Shown here piece by piece: positions 1 to 11,585 of a DNA stretch of 64,000 bases. The position numbers and the translations under genes were made by a program. Every line of letters starts with the position of its first letter. Positions within the stretch are counted from its first letter, which is position 1. The DNA comes from Larix kaempferi (Eukaryota > Streptophyta > Pinopsida > Pinales > Pinaceae), in assembly GCA_027924585.1 (NCBI GenBank), contig BSBM01000076.1, positions 7,783,001-7,847,000 of the forward strand, written 5' to 3'. The notes under the pieces were generated by a model. That model was not told the origin of the DNA. It was given only the letters and a program-made list of their open reading frames with translations, and ran no database searches.

Positions 1-1167
1 TTTCCATTGCACTGAAAGATCTTGATGAATATATCTTGCATATTTGGATCCATTTTTTATTTGCAGGCAAAGAAGACGATTTGGAAGAGTGAAGCATTGG
101 TTGAGGAGACTCAACCTGTCTCTCTCTCTCGAATTTCAGTTTATTCAAGGAGTGATTTTGTCTTTGTACCAATCATTCTTTATCTTTTACTTCGTACTTG
201 CATCTACTCATCTTTTTCTGCTTGCTGATTGATATTTCCTTGGTTGTGTAGGAAGAGAGGGGTGCACTTGTGGTTCTTGGACATCACGTTAGAGCAAGAA
301 TTTCAACTAATCCTTCATTTGATATTTGCAAGAGTAGTCCTCACCATTCCGGCATTCATCTTCAATATCCAGGTACACATCATAAGGTACAATTTCTATT
401 CCTTTACTCTATCCATTTACCATTTACATTTAAAACCCTAAGTTAAAAATTCTAAAAATTCTATGGGTTTAACTGCTTAGAATTTCGGCGAACCATTTCT
501 GGGTTTTCACCTTTAAGCCTAGCCCCATGTGGGTTCTCTAGGGCGTCACCCTCTGAGGACTCTATCTGCCCCTTCCCTAGGCATTGATCTTCGAAGCCTT
601 GCGCCTTCCTTGGTTTGTCTATCTTCTGGGTTGTTAAATGTCCAATTTTCAAGCTTATGTGCTCTAACACTGTAAGATCTACATCCAAGCTGTCCTAGAA
701 AGCCCTAACTCTTTCAGATCTACTACTTGTGACTATTTTCCCTAATTTAAGATCACGTTTCCCAAGGTAGTTAGATTTGATCATTTGTCTGAGCACCTAT
801 ATCCTAGATCCATTTCCAATTCATGAGTTACTGTGATTGAAGCAATCCAAGTCAATATCTCGTCTCCCCTAAGCTTCTACAGTGACTTCATCCCTTATAT
901 CTAGGGTTTCACATCCCTCACCTTACGTATTTTTGCTTATAGTCTGATCTGGTGATTGGATTAGATCTCTCCTATTGGGAGTAGATCATGGTCTCCCCCT
1001 TTGTTATTTGGGGCTTGGATAGCATAAAGTGAAGAGCATCTTGATTAGCGTGACAACCAATCCATATGGGGATCGAGGCCCTATCAGGTCACCTCTTTAG
1101 TTGCCTATCTCCTCTACTGTCCCGAGTAGGATCATCTGTAGGGGAAACTACAAGTTCTGTGATAACA
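1..1167 (+). repeat. 3' end of a 3.8-kb LTR (family K), cut by window edge
   Basis: This stretch resembles 37020-38006 in order and wording: a purine-rich segment after TTGCAGGCAA, a run ending in AAAACCCTAA, a GTCTCCCCCT block, and the terminus TGTGATAACA at 1158-1167. The better-preserved copy (4462-38006) shows that TGTGATAACA is the 3' end of an LTR. The upstream part lies outside the window, so the TSD cannot be tested; the five bases after the end are ATGCT. Similarity is patchy, so this is an old copy. No coding sequence is seen. Confidence 0.55.
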
Positions 1168-3399
1168 ATGCTCTTGCTAACCCTTGTTTCTGTAAAAGCA
1201 TTTCATGCTCTTCTATCTTCCATGTTTCATGTCATGATTTTTCCTTGTCATTGTGGGATTATCATATTGATTTATACTTTACTCTTGGAAGTTGTTTCGT
1301 GTAGAATTAGCTCTTTGTTTGCTTCACTTTCTCCATAGGCGTCTTTGTGAAGAGTTGTGGGACAGCTTAGTTCTGCAGATTATTCCTAAGTTTCTTAGCA
1401 TATTGATGTTGTTCTCTCTGGTCATTCAACATTGTTCCTCTCTACAACTTATCCTTAATAGCAGTAAAGCTGAAACCTTTTTCCACTTTATCCAGGATAT
1501 TTAAAGTTGTACTTAAGAAGGAATGTAATGTAATACTCCAATAAGCAATTAGAAGGAAAATTACGCATGTATTTGGGGCCCACTCATCAAGTCAACTTAA
1601 AGAGGGGCACACTACTTCAATAGGAGGGCACATTGCTTCATTTCCAGCTCCTTGTTTGTGATCCAGACCTCCAGCTCAGCGCAACACATCAGCTAGGCGC
1701 CTCTATCATCCTCTCACTTACCACTTTAGTGATCTTCATCAGCATTTTGGTCCCCACATGCTCCATCTCAGCCAAGTGCACCCCACCATGACGAGGGGAC
1801 TTGGCCACTTGTAATGCTTATCATTTCTTGATGTAATCTTAGCCATTAGATTGTAAATGAGATTCAAATGAAGATCATAGTCCTTCATCACTTTGTCACT
1901 GGGGATTTTGCTCCCTTGTTCTATAAAAGAGAGACCCCCATTGTAAAGGAGGCAATTTGGAGAATAATAGAATAGTTCTGATTTTACTGAGTTTCTCACT
2001 TGTGTTCATGGTGATTGTGATTAGATTTTTGCTCTTGCTTTCCTCTATTATTATTATGTGTATGAGATCTGATTCAATCTAAGGTAATATTGCTGATGTT
2101 TATTTATGTATAAGTCTGGAAATCGCAACTATTGTAATGCTTTGAAATTTACTGGTAAGAAACATAGCTCAGAATTTTATTGCATTTGCCTTCCTTTCTG
2201 GTTTTGTTCCTCTTCATTTATACATCTATTCTCTAACTTGTTTCCTAATTTTTCCTTATGTTTTGGGACTTCTAATTGACTTCCATTTTCCAAGGTTTTA
2301 TTCAATATTACAAGTTGGAGGAGCACAGTATCTGAAGGGGCACCTCAGCTGGGTCGAAATTGTAGATTGCTCCGAGTCTCTACAGTTTGTGGATCTCATC
2401 TTCATGCCAGTTAGCTAGGAGGGGCGAATGAACTCCATAACCCAACACTAAGGCACCAAGTCAAAAAATTTCTTAATCTTTTCTACTACACTTCATTTTC
2501 TTTCACAAATTTTTCAGCCACTAAGATAAGATAGCATTACTAGGTTATTAGCAATCTGCATCCTAGGCATATAACTGAAAAATATCTTCCATGCAATGAA
2601 CTAAATATGAATCAATCTATGCTTAGAAACCCAAGGAAAGGAACTGGGAATTTACATCTTTGCATAGCATACAGTCTAGTTGTGTCTGTTTACATTAAAG
2701 TGCATTTCCTTCTTGTTGTTATATGCTTTTCACTCAGACATCTAATAAACCAGCAAGCTATTATTAGTATTGAGACCATCATAGCCCAAAACCAGCACCT
2801 TTATTTCACAAGCACTCGCAGATCTGAGCACAAACCTTATTGATATTCTTAATCTTAACCCTAACTTAGTGCTCGTAACATTTTTAACTCTACACATTAA
2901 TTAACCGTGGCAAACATTTCACATAGTCTAAGTACCTTTAATCATTGTAAAGACAATCTTTAAGTTTATAACCAACCAAGACATTCATCCATTGTCACAA
3001 TATTCACAGTTTAGGGTAGCTTGCACCTGTGACTTTCATTTCACAAGAGTTACTCTGACCATATTTCACCTAGGGGGTCTTTCCATCTCGCAAACTTAGA
3101 ACCCCTTAGCTTACCATAGTGTGCCATATTTCAAGCCTTTGTTACTCTCTTAGGTACACCATTTCCCTACAAATAGATCAAGTGAAGTACTATGGGAAAG
3201 TTGGTATCTTCCGACAAGTACTTAGAGAAGCTTAATTGGGTACACCTCCCGTGGTTGGTCTGGGTCTACTTAGGTGGACCTAGGAAACCTAAAGAGAAAG
3301 GACCCTAGCCATGTGACACTTAAGGGTAGTGTCCCGAGGTTCCACCAAGTTAGCAAATAGTTATTCCTTGCAACTCCTACGGCTGCTAGTTTTTGCAAC
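1168..3399. other. Unassigned old repeat mosaic with an LTR-like promoter segment
   Basis: No gene is recognised. Around 1524-2100 the sequence resembles an LTR: TATAAAA at 1922-1928 followed by GAGAGACCCCC, then an A-rich poly(A)-like stretch about 45 bases later and a T-rich tail. No paired LTR, PBS or TSD was found. The rest (2100-3399) is AT-rich and low in coding potential; the short open frames show no familiar motif. The 3' end of this segment runs into LINE-like coding sequence near 3400, with an indistinct boundary. Confidence 0.3.
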
Positions 3400-4461
3400 A
3401 ATAGGGCTCTTTCTGGTTGCCACGTGAGATTAGTGTCTTTAGTCGTTACAATGTAAGTTACTCTTTTAACAAACTAAGGACCTCCCTTTTGTTGGGAAAA
3501 TTATATTTGTGGGTAGGATCCTCCAGGCATCTCACATTTAATATGTGTCTCGCTAGTTTCCCAACAAGGCTCAATTTCATTAGTTGGAGTACATGTTGTG
3601 GTTGTATTTGTGGGGCTCGAGGCCTTCCAATGGTGCCTTGAGATGTTTGTATCATGCCTAAGAATGGGGAAGGTCTTGGATTGATAGATGTGGAGACTCA
3701 AGGGAGCGTTCTTGCAACTAAATGGGTGGTTTGGTGTTTGGTGAGGTCATCCTTATGGCATGTTTTGTTGAGGCACAGCTTACAAATAGCTCAACATATT
3801 GGCAAGATCCGAGGGTCTTTTGGATCATGTGCTATTATTTCAACACTCCAGCATTTTCAAATAGCAAACACTTTTATCTGTATGAGTATATGGTCTGCAT
3901 GGAGGAAGGTAGCGAGTCTACTTTGGTGATAGATGGCTAGCAGTGGTGTGGGGTGGGAGTTGCTTAGAAATCTGATATGGAGTTGGAAGATTCAAAATGT
4001 TTGTATTGCTCATCGTCTCGTTTTCAAGCACGAAGCTTGAGCAAAAAGAGGATTTTTCTTTGGAGGGATTTGCGAGATGCAGATGCACAATCTTAGAAGG
4101 ATTGGCAAACCCTAGTGTGTGAGTATGCCCTATCGTCTACTAAGAGGATTTGTTCAAGATTAGTATAATTTATCATGGTCCATTTGGCATGATTGAGAGT
4201 AGAGTATTGGCCCTTGGGTAGTCCTTGTTTTAACATGACGCACATAAGTTGTACCCCATTTTCCATCAATGTCGTGAGCTTGGCCCTATACTTAATGCAT
4301 CGTAGGTGACTTCTGATGTTATGGGCTAGCGGATTAGGAAATTAAATAGTTTGTGGTTGGTGCAAGTATCTTATAAACTCCAAGTGTTTGCATGGCTGGT
4401 GATTTATCAGGGCCTTCCTTCCAAGGATTCACTATCTAAAAGAACCCTTTTAGATGGTCTC
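3400..4461 (+). pseudogene. LINE (non-LTR retrotransposon) RT C-terminal region, degraded, first part
   Basis: Conceptual translation around 3640-3760 gives PKNGEGLGLIDVETQG followed by ATKW. This matches the block of plant LINE reverse transcriptases where a PK-x-x-GGLG motif precedes a KW motif. Further on (4350-4460) the frame reads VSYKLQVFAWLVIYQGLPSK, the typical start of the zinc-binding RVT region (x-P-K-V-x-x-F-x-W, then LPTKD). Stops and frameshifts occur, so it is a pseudogene. It breaks off at GTCTC (4457-4461), the left TSD of the family-K LTR. The frame continues at 38012 with the downstream part of the same zinc-binding region. The 5' limit is uncertain. Confidence 0.7.
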
Positions 4462-6095
4462 TGTTATCACATCTATGTTAGCTGGAGCTACTATACTGTA
4501 GACTGTGTGGCCGAGGACCACACAGTACTTTTTTTTTCCAGATCAGAGATCTGATGCCTTCAAAGAAGGCACACAGTTTTGTTCAGATTGCCCCGAGCAG
4601 ATATATCAGAGGGGACAGATGGTTGTACAGTGGTCTAGACATGTTACTTAGCATTTACTGCATGGTCACCCTTCCATGCCAGGCTTTGATATGAGCCCAT
4701 TGAGACAGTTGCCTAGTCTTGCTTTGATTGAGACTATCACAGAGTATTGCTGGTTTGTTATTTGTGCCCGGATTCAGCAGAGATCCAGTTCAGAGACAAC
4801 CTCAGCAGCAGGTATATGGTGCAGCAGGTATTACATTTGATGTTTGTTGCTCATGATTGTTGGTTAGACTTGTTTATACATGATAGTACACTAACTTTGC
4901 ATATGATGATTAATTTGGTGATCTAGTTATGGTTATGATATATGATTGGGCCCTTGGTGATGTCAGTCCACCCCTTCCTAGTAGGCTCCTGTATATGCAC
5001 ATCGGGTTACACCCCTACTCTTGGTATAGACTTGGTCATTTAGTCCCCCTAGGCAGCTAACTTTGGATCCACCTTCACCTTCTCCATCCATCCGACTCAT
5101 ACATGATAGTCTTTCCCAACTTGGATTCCGATTTGTGACCTTGAGGATCCCTTTCCCCACTGATCTCTGAGTATGCCATGACTCCTTGTCTATTGTGCCT
5201 CGGCTCTTTAGTGTGTGAGATGCACTCTCAAACCTGGGATTTTCTCCTATCGGTTGCCCCCGATGTTGCAATGCAGTTAGGATTGTGTAGCCTCACCGGG
5301 TGCTCCCCATCGATCATCGAAGCATTTATTGCTCACCCCCATTACTTTGCAGTATGAGCACCTTGATTATATCTATTGAGATATGTATGTAGCCCAAAAG
5401 GGCCATGATGTAAAATGAAGAAATGTAAAGCAAGCCAAAAAGGCTAATGTAAATGTAAAATCTAGCCAAAAAGGCTAAGTATGAAATTAATTGTAAAATC
5501 CATGCAATGTGTTTGTAAACACACATGGACACAGGTCAGCCGTACATGTCAACATTTGTAGTGGTTTATTCCTCACCTAGTCCTGCGGGGCAAGGAGGTG
5601 AGATGGAGTAAGGGACAGCTAATTCTAAGTGTCCCCTAGAGTCTCAAGTTATAGTTTGTCGGACACCCAGTTTGGTGGCTCTAGAAAAGAACCTCACGGA
5701 GTCTTCGGGCACGGATGTGAGTTGTGAGGTACCTGTTAGATGACCAGTGGCGGTTTCCCTGCACTATACCCATTTGTGAGGCACATCCCTTCCCCGTGTT
5801 TTTGTCATGGTATGCTTATCTCAGTGGACCCCGCTTTCCCGAGTTATCCAAAAGGTCATATGATCTCTATCCTTGTCATCCCACATCCTTCACCTTGTAT
5901 ACCACATCACCCAAAGTCAGCTAGGTGGTCAAGTCTATAGGTTGTGCATAGCAATTGAGTCTTTTGGATGTGGTGGGCCCACCTCACCTGGGGCCTTGTA
6001 TTTTTCCGAGATTTAATGCAGTTTTTTATCGCCATATTATTGTCATATTGTTTAGTAATGTACTAACTTGTATAAAGTAGCCTTTCACTTCATGA

Positions 6096-6595
6096 TGTTG
6101 AAATATTGTGACTTCAAAGAATATTGTATTTGTATTTTATTATTCCTAAGATGGTACATTCCTCCGTGGTGACCTTATTGTATATCCGGAGATGTTTATT
6201 CCTCTGAGAGAATGTGGTAACTAGGGTTATTAGATCTCCCATGTGAGGTCAGCCCTGAGTTTATTATTTGGGGGTTATTAGACTCTCTTGGGAGAGGTCG
6301 GCCCCATTAGGGTAAAAAGGTCAGTCGGGAAACAAGTATAAGTAGAGGAGGTTGTTCCTCACTTATCTCATTCATTCATCCACTTGGGAGTAGCGCACAA
6401 GTGAGAGAGAGGTCTGCATAGGAGGAGAAGGAGCTCTAGTCTTGGACTACATCTTGTATTTGGTTGATTATCTATATTGAGGAAAGCTTTGCTGGGTTTT
6501 CTACCCCATCAGGGTTTCCCAGGGTAAATCTTTGTCTATCTTGTGATTGTGTTTCTTTTAGTGATCTTGCTAGTCAAATTAGGCTAAACTTAACA
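6096..6595 (+). repeat. Copia 5' LTR (500 bp)
   Basis: Starts TGTTGAAATATTG and ends GCTAAACTTAACA. It matches 35311-35810 over its full length with the same length. A TATA-like TATAAG lies at 6338-6343, about 260 bases before the LTR end, so transcription probably starts near 6370. A TGAGAGAGAG segment and AGGAGAAGGAG lie downstream. Confidence 0.93.
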
Positions 6596-6608
6596 TGGTA
6601 TCAGAGCT
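6596..6608 (+). other. Copia primer-binding site (initiator Met tRNA)
   Basis: TGGTATCAGAGCT follows the LTR directly. It is complementary to the 3' end of plant initiator methionine tRNA, the usual primer of copia elements. The leader 6609-6983 between PBS and gag shows no other recognised feature. Confidence 0.92.
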
Positions 6609-6983
6609 ACCCTGAATAGGACATCTTTCACAAGGTGAAAATACCTCTCTCTCTTCCTCTGGTGAAAATTAGGGTTTCTGCAAAAGTGAGTATTTTTGGA
6701 TTCTGATTGCATGGCTGGATAGCCCTCAAAATCGAAGTTTTGAGCCTTGGATCGAGATTTTTGGTTGGGTAGAACTCCGAGAAAGTCAAACCCTGGTTTG
6801 ACCAAAAGTGCAGAAAACCAGAACCAGATTTCTACAGCAGGTCCGAAATTCGCTGGTCAAGTTTGGAGGCTGAAAAATTGAAGTTTCCAGAAAGTAAGCA
6901 CACTAGCAACCTCGCCTCAGTCAAGCCAATCTCCTGGTAAGGTCAATTTTTCATTTTTGGAATTTTCAATTTTTGGTGACTCC

Positions 6984-7441
6984 ATGGATAAGATGGCCCC
7001 AAGCACTAAGCTTGAGCACAAGCTAGAGGGTATAGAGAATTTCCAGGCATGGAAATATAGGATTGGTCTCATCCTTGAAGAGAATGATCTTATTCAACAT
7101 ATCAAGGATGAAGTGGCAGAAGCTGAAGCTAAAGAGAAGCATAAGAAGGACCTGATTAGGGCAAAGAGAATCATTGTTGATTCCATCAAGGACCACTTGA
7201 TTCCCCAAGTGGCATCCAAGAAGACTACAAAGGAAATGTATGATGCCCTTTCCAGAATGTATGAAGGAAGAAACATCAATAGGAAGATGAACCTGAGAAC
7301 TCAATTGAAGAGCACCAAGATGAATAAAGGAGAATCTATCCAAGATTACTTCACAAGGGTTTCCCAGTTCAAGGAACAACTAGATGCTATTGGAGACACC
7401 CTTGATGAAGATGAATTAGTCATGACTGCTCTAAATGGTCT
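6984..7441 (+). pseudogene. Copia gag, N-terminal part, split by solo LTR
   Basis: The ATG at 6984 opens a frame reading MDKMAPSTKLEHKLEG, followed by an FQAWKYRIGLILEEND block and a segment rich in lysine and glutamate. This is the usual layout of copia Gag, the structural protein of the cytoplasmic particle. LSRMYEG-, LKSTKMNKGESIQDYFTR- and VMTALNG-like blocks follow in the order expected for the UBN2-type gag domain. The frame stops at the TSD GGTCT of the inserted giant solo LTR and resumes at 12323 in the same phase. Codons 9 upstream of the ATG are open but lack another ATG. Confidence 0.88.
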
Positions 7442-8874
7442 TGTTATCAACTGATTTGTACAATAGTTGAAACCTTATTGAGCCGCCAGTGTTGGAACAC
7501 ATCAGTGTTCACTTCCAGAGTATCTGGGTTTCATTGTATTTGGGTATAGCCAGTTTTGGCTAGCCAGTTTTGTTTTTGAGTCGACATGACCATGGCCCCA
7601 TGGGGGTTTGTATCAAAGTGTGCTAGTAGGGTCTGAGTGGCTCGGTCTCCCATGACTGGATTAAACAACTAAGGTATTCCAGGGAGTTTTTTCACCGTCA
7701 GATTATACTTTGCTTCAGGCGAAATATAATCTCTTGGTTTTTCTCCCGCTTCCTCCAAAGCTGGAATGCCCGATTTTGGAAATTTGGCCATGGGGGGTTA
7801 TTAGGGTCCAACTATAATGTATAAACCTACTAGACACTATTAGAATAGGTTTTGGTCATGTCCTAGGTCTCTAGGACCCCCAGAAAAAATTTTACCGGAC
7901 GCGTCGAAATTGGGGTTTTTAAATTTTTAATTATTTTTTAAATTTCTCTATAGTTTAAATAGAGAAATTTGAGTCTGTAATATGTCAGTCATCTGGGGTC
8001 CGAATTCAGTGTTTGATGGCTCGTTTCATAAGCCAAAAATCACACATGACCCGTGGAGCAGCTAAACCCAACTTTCGGATGTCAATTCCGCCCTGTAATT
8101 AATATTTTCTCTGAAAAGTCATTTACAGAGAAATTATTAATTAAAATAATAAAATTGATTATTTTGGAGATAATCCAAATTTCTCCAAAATTAATCAATT
8201 TGATTAAAATAAAGGGCTAAATGACATGGCAATGAGCATTTAGGAAGATTCAAATCAACTCCAAGCCCATCCAGTCACCCATCCAGTCACCAGCAAAGAA
8301 TCTCCTCAAGCTAATTCGCCCTCCTTTATAGAAATTCGATTTTGTGATGTGTCAGTATTTGGTTGGGTTGGTGGCTTGCATTTGAGACTAGAGTTGGGCG
8401 CCCTTTTGACTCACCATCCAAACCATAGCTTGGCTTCCTTCATAGCTCGAGTTCTACCCACCATTCCCCACGTGTCTCCCTCACAACTAGCTCGTAACCC
8501 TCAAAACCCTCACGCTATATCTATTGGCTCGTGTTTCCTTGATGGAATTCGTGGATTGGTTGATTGGCAATCACCATTTAGCTTGGCTCCTTTTATGTAT
8601 TCGAGTTACATCTACCTATCCACTACGTGTTATCCTCACACCCACTCGCCCTAGCTTATTCCTCACGTCAATCACTATTAGATCCACGCCATTCCATTGT
8701 TTAAATCGTGATTGGTTGGGCTCCCACTCAAGGACTCGAGTTCTGCCTTTTGCCACCTAGTGCCATTCACACCTACCTCAAACTCGACTCCATTTGCTCC
8801 AAGCCTTTGATTGATTGGAATTCGACCTCATGCTCACCACCAATTCGACCTGGGTTTTTGGCACTTAGTTTTAG

Positions 8875-8977
8875 TATAAAGAGAGGCCCATTTGGGTTGT
8901 TATCTCATGGAGAATTTGAGGCAAACTTACTCTGCCAAAATTGTATATGTGTTATAGCATTTGCTATTTGAAATAAA
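8875..8977 (+). promoter_or_regulatory. Putative TATA box and nearby poly(A) signal of family G LTR
   Basis: TATAAA at 8875-8880 is followed by GAGAGGCCCA, and AATAAA lies at 8972-8977, 97 bases later. The second solo LTR has the same pair at 30235-30240 and 30329-30334. The reverse-strand copies retain the TATA (near 55556 and 60096). A TATA box and AATAAA this close would define U3 as about 1.46 kb and R as about 0.1 kb, leaving a U5 of about 3.3 kb. Promoter function is inferred from position and conservation only. Confidence 0.55.
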
Positions 8978-9559
8978 GTGGCTTTGGAGGTCCATATGGT
9001 GTGTTGATCTTGTTCATGGAAAGTGCTTCAATCTAATCAAGGTGATATTGTGTTATGTTTTTTACTTACATGTTCCAAGTTTTGATCAAATTATTTAAGC
9101 TTAGAAGAATTTTCCAAGTCCATAGGGTGGCCATTTGGGTTCAATTTGTCCATTGATGTTGGGTTGTTTGTGATTGGGAAGTAGTGGATTGTAGTCGGAA
9201 ATACTAACACTCTTCTTGTCCCATTCAACTTGGCATACTATATTTGATCAATCTTGTTTGTAAGTGATACATTTTGCAGATCTAAAAAGTTTATGAAGAG
9301 GAGTTGGAACTAGGTTGTCTCCTCCATCTCTTCAAAGAACATTTTTTCCATTTAACATTCATACATTGCAGGATCTCCTAAAGTCGATCTCACAACACCA
9401 AGATGGTGGCATAAAGGGTTTGATTTCAAAGATCCATCTCTCATATTCAAATATTGTTCATTGGTTACATCAGGCTTCCCTTCTTCAAGCCCTTTCATTT
9501 GGTCCTTGAGTTTTTATAATTGCATGCTAAGCCACTTCTAGCCCCTCTAGCCTTGATCC

Positions 9560-9745
9560 AAGATTGCCTTGTCTTCAAGCCATAGTTTAGAAATCCATAA
9601 GGTTGAAGTTCCTTCAACCTTGGGGAATAACTTGGGATTTGCTCCCTTGTGCTCTCTTCAACACTCGCTGTCAGCGTATCACCGGTTAACCGGAGGATTT
9701 CCAAGGCGGTGTTCTATTACCTCAAGTGTTATACTTGTAGCCCTT
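9560..9745 (+). other. Structured module I of family G LTR
   Basis: A perfect 10-bp hairpin (AAGGTTGAAG, loop TTC, CTTCAACCTT) lies at 9599-9621. A 12-bp palindrome CCGGTTAACCGG is at 9682-9693, followed by a small hairpin CAAGTG-TTA-TACTTG. The same order occurs at 30958-31105 and on the reverse strand at 59235-59371. In copy 2 the last stem is CAAGTG/CACTTG, so a G-U pair here replaces a G-C pair. The copy at 52131-56617 has lost this module. Function unknown; conserved RNA folding is the inference. Confidence 0.5.
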
Positions 9746-10060
9746 TGCCCTTGTCTTGCTTTTTTGCCTCTCCTTCCATTCGCCTTTCTCCTTGTGCTTT
9801 CGTTTTGTTCTCTTCTACCTCCTTTAGCCCCACTCTCTTGCTCTCCTTTTTTGGTCTCCTCCCCCTTTCGTTTCGCCTCTCTTTGCCATCTCATCCATCA
9901 TAGAAGTTAGCTACCCTCTTCCTCTCGTCTTAGCTATCTAAGTGCCTCCATCCTCCTCTTTTTGAGTTTCCATCCTTCATCCCTTTCGTCCCATCTATCT
10001 TCATCTAGTTCTAGTTTCACTCTTAGATCCCTTCACCTTCTCCTCTCGTCCATCCTTCCT
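9725..10060 (+). repeat. Polypyrimidine tract with CTCGTCC words, family G LTR
   Basis: The plus strand is strongly C/T-rich with recurring CTCTCGTCC and TTCGTCC words. Equivalent tracts of different length lie at 31130-31390 and, as purine-rich plus strand, at 54470-54910 and 59020-59220. Length and unit number differ between copies, typical of slippage-prone simple sequence. In the element's sense strand it is always pyrimidine-rich. Confidence 0.6.
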
Positions 10061-10739
10061 TTTAAAGTCCTAAAATCACATCAAAAACGACAAAACGATT
10101 TGATTAGTAGTGTTAGCTTTTTTTTCATGTTGCAAAGTGTTTTGTTAAGAGTTAGATCTTAAGTCTCTTTTATTTTCATGCATTGAAAAGATAGTTTTAA
10201 AGGGCATCCTAGATCTCAATCAACCACACTAATATAGCTTGCATCGTTTTAGTCTTAGTTTCCATTTTAAAGATAGAAAATTTTTCCATAAAAATTTCTT
10301 AAAATTTTTATTTCTTAGATCTCTTTCCCATCATATTTTAAGAGTTTGTTGTTCGCTGGTCCATTTTACCATATTAAAAATTTTAAGACTAAATCTCATG
10401 CTTTCACATGTTAGAGCTTAGTTTTCATTACTAGACTTGGTAGTGTTTCAATTTTATTTGATTTCTAATCTCTAATGGGTGCTTGTTGAGTGCTTTTTCT
10501 AAGCTTTTGTAGGTCCATTTTTTGAAAGAGAAGATAAACTAGTGAGCATACTTGAAGAAGAGAGGAGCAAGTACATTGAAGAGAAGATCCAAACCAAACA
10601 ACAAATAAAAAATAAACTCCTTTTTGTACTAGCCTTCAAAGGCTTTCAGGTTTCATTGCAATATTTTGTTTATCTTAAGTCTCTCAAACAAAAAGACCTT
10701 TCAAGGATTTTCCCTTGAGGCACTTGTAATTTTCTAATA

Positions 10740-11585
10740 AAACTTTTAAGTGGAGGAGGCCTCCACTGTTTGGGTCTTCTTCCCCATTTGGGGAAGGGTG
10801 TTGGGTCTTGTGGTTGGTTTTAGCTTAGATTTACATTTTCATGCTCTTAGTTTAAATTTTGTTCCAAGTAAGTTAGCTTGATTATTTTTCATATCTACTT
10901 ACCCCCATGCTTTCCTGAGTAGGGTCTTGAACCTGAAAGAGATTCTTGGGTAGTTTAGAGTTATCTTTGTTTATTATTATCTTGTTTCTCTTCCAATCCT
11001 TGACCAGAGAATAGCTAACCTTGGGATCGTATCCCAAAGGCCACATAGTTTTGTGGTAGCTTCTCGCTCCCCCATCAACTTCTTGTGGACATCTAGCTAG
11101 CTGGAAGGTTTCCAGGATTGGTGGCTTCTAGTGGTCGATCTTGTTCGGAGATCAACCCCACCTAGTAGATTAGAACTTGTATGGTAGAACACTAGATTTG
11201 TTTATCTTGCAAGTTTTATTTGCTAGTAGTAGTTTTTATCTTGCTGATCAACACTGTGGTTTAAATTTGTTTCAAGTGAAAATATACTGCTGTTGCTTTT
11301 ATTTGTTTTCTTAAAATAAACCAAAGTCTCTTGAACTTGGCCAAATCCAAGTCAAGAGCACCCTCTATCGGAGGGCATTTTAGTCTTTGCATCATCCCTG
11401 CATTAGGCATTTTAATTTTAGCAAGTCTCTTGAACTGTGGTCATAAGACCGAGTCAAGAGCGCTCTCTGTCGGAGAGTTGAACAAGGTTCTTTTAATAAT
11501 AAAATTTTCCACTCACACACCCCTAATTAATTTATCTTGGTTTTTCCTACACCCGTATGCTCTGCCAACCGGAAACGGTTGGGCT
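10740..11585 (+). other. Structured module II of family G LTR (hairpin series with compensatory changes)
   Basis: Hairpins in order: AGTGGAGG/CCTCCACT (10751 on); CTTCCCC-attt-GGGGAAG; CCTTGGGA/TCCCAAAGG (11019-11040); CCAC/GTGG; GATCT/AGATC (about 11137-11156); two tandem double hairpins (11326-11490); and CCAACCG-GAAA-CGGTTGG (11565-11582), a 7-bp stem with a GNRA-type loop. Copies at 32060-32920 (plus), 52940-53770 and 57450-58310 (minus) keep the stems while bases change. Examples: the tetraloop's closing pair is G-C here and at 52944-52961 but T-A at 32899-32916 and 57450-57467; GGGA/TCCC here is GAGA/TCTC elsewhere. This is direct evidence for a selected or recently selected RNA fold. 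No known RNA family is recognised. Confidence 0.65.
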
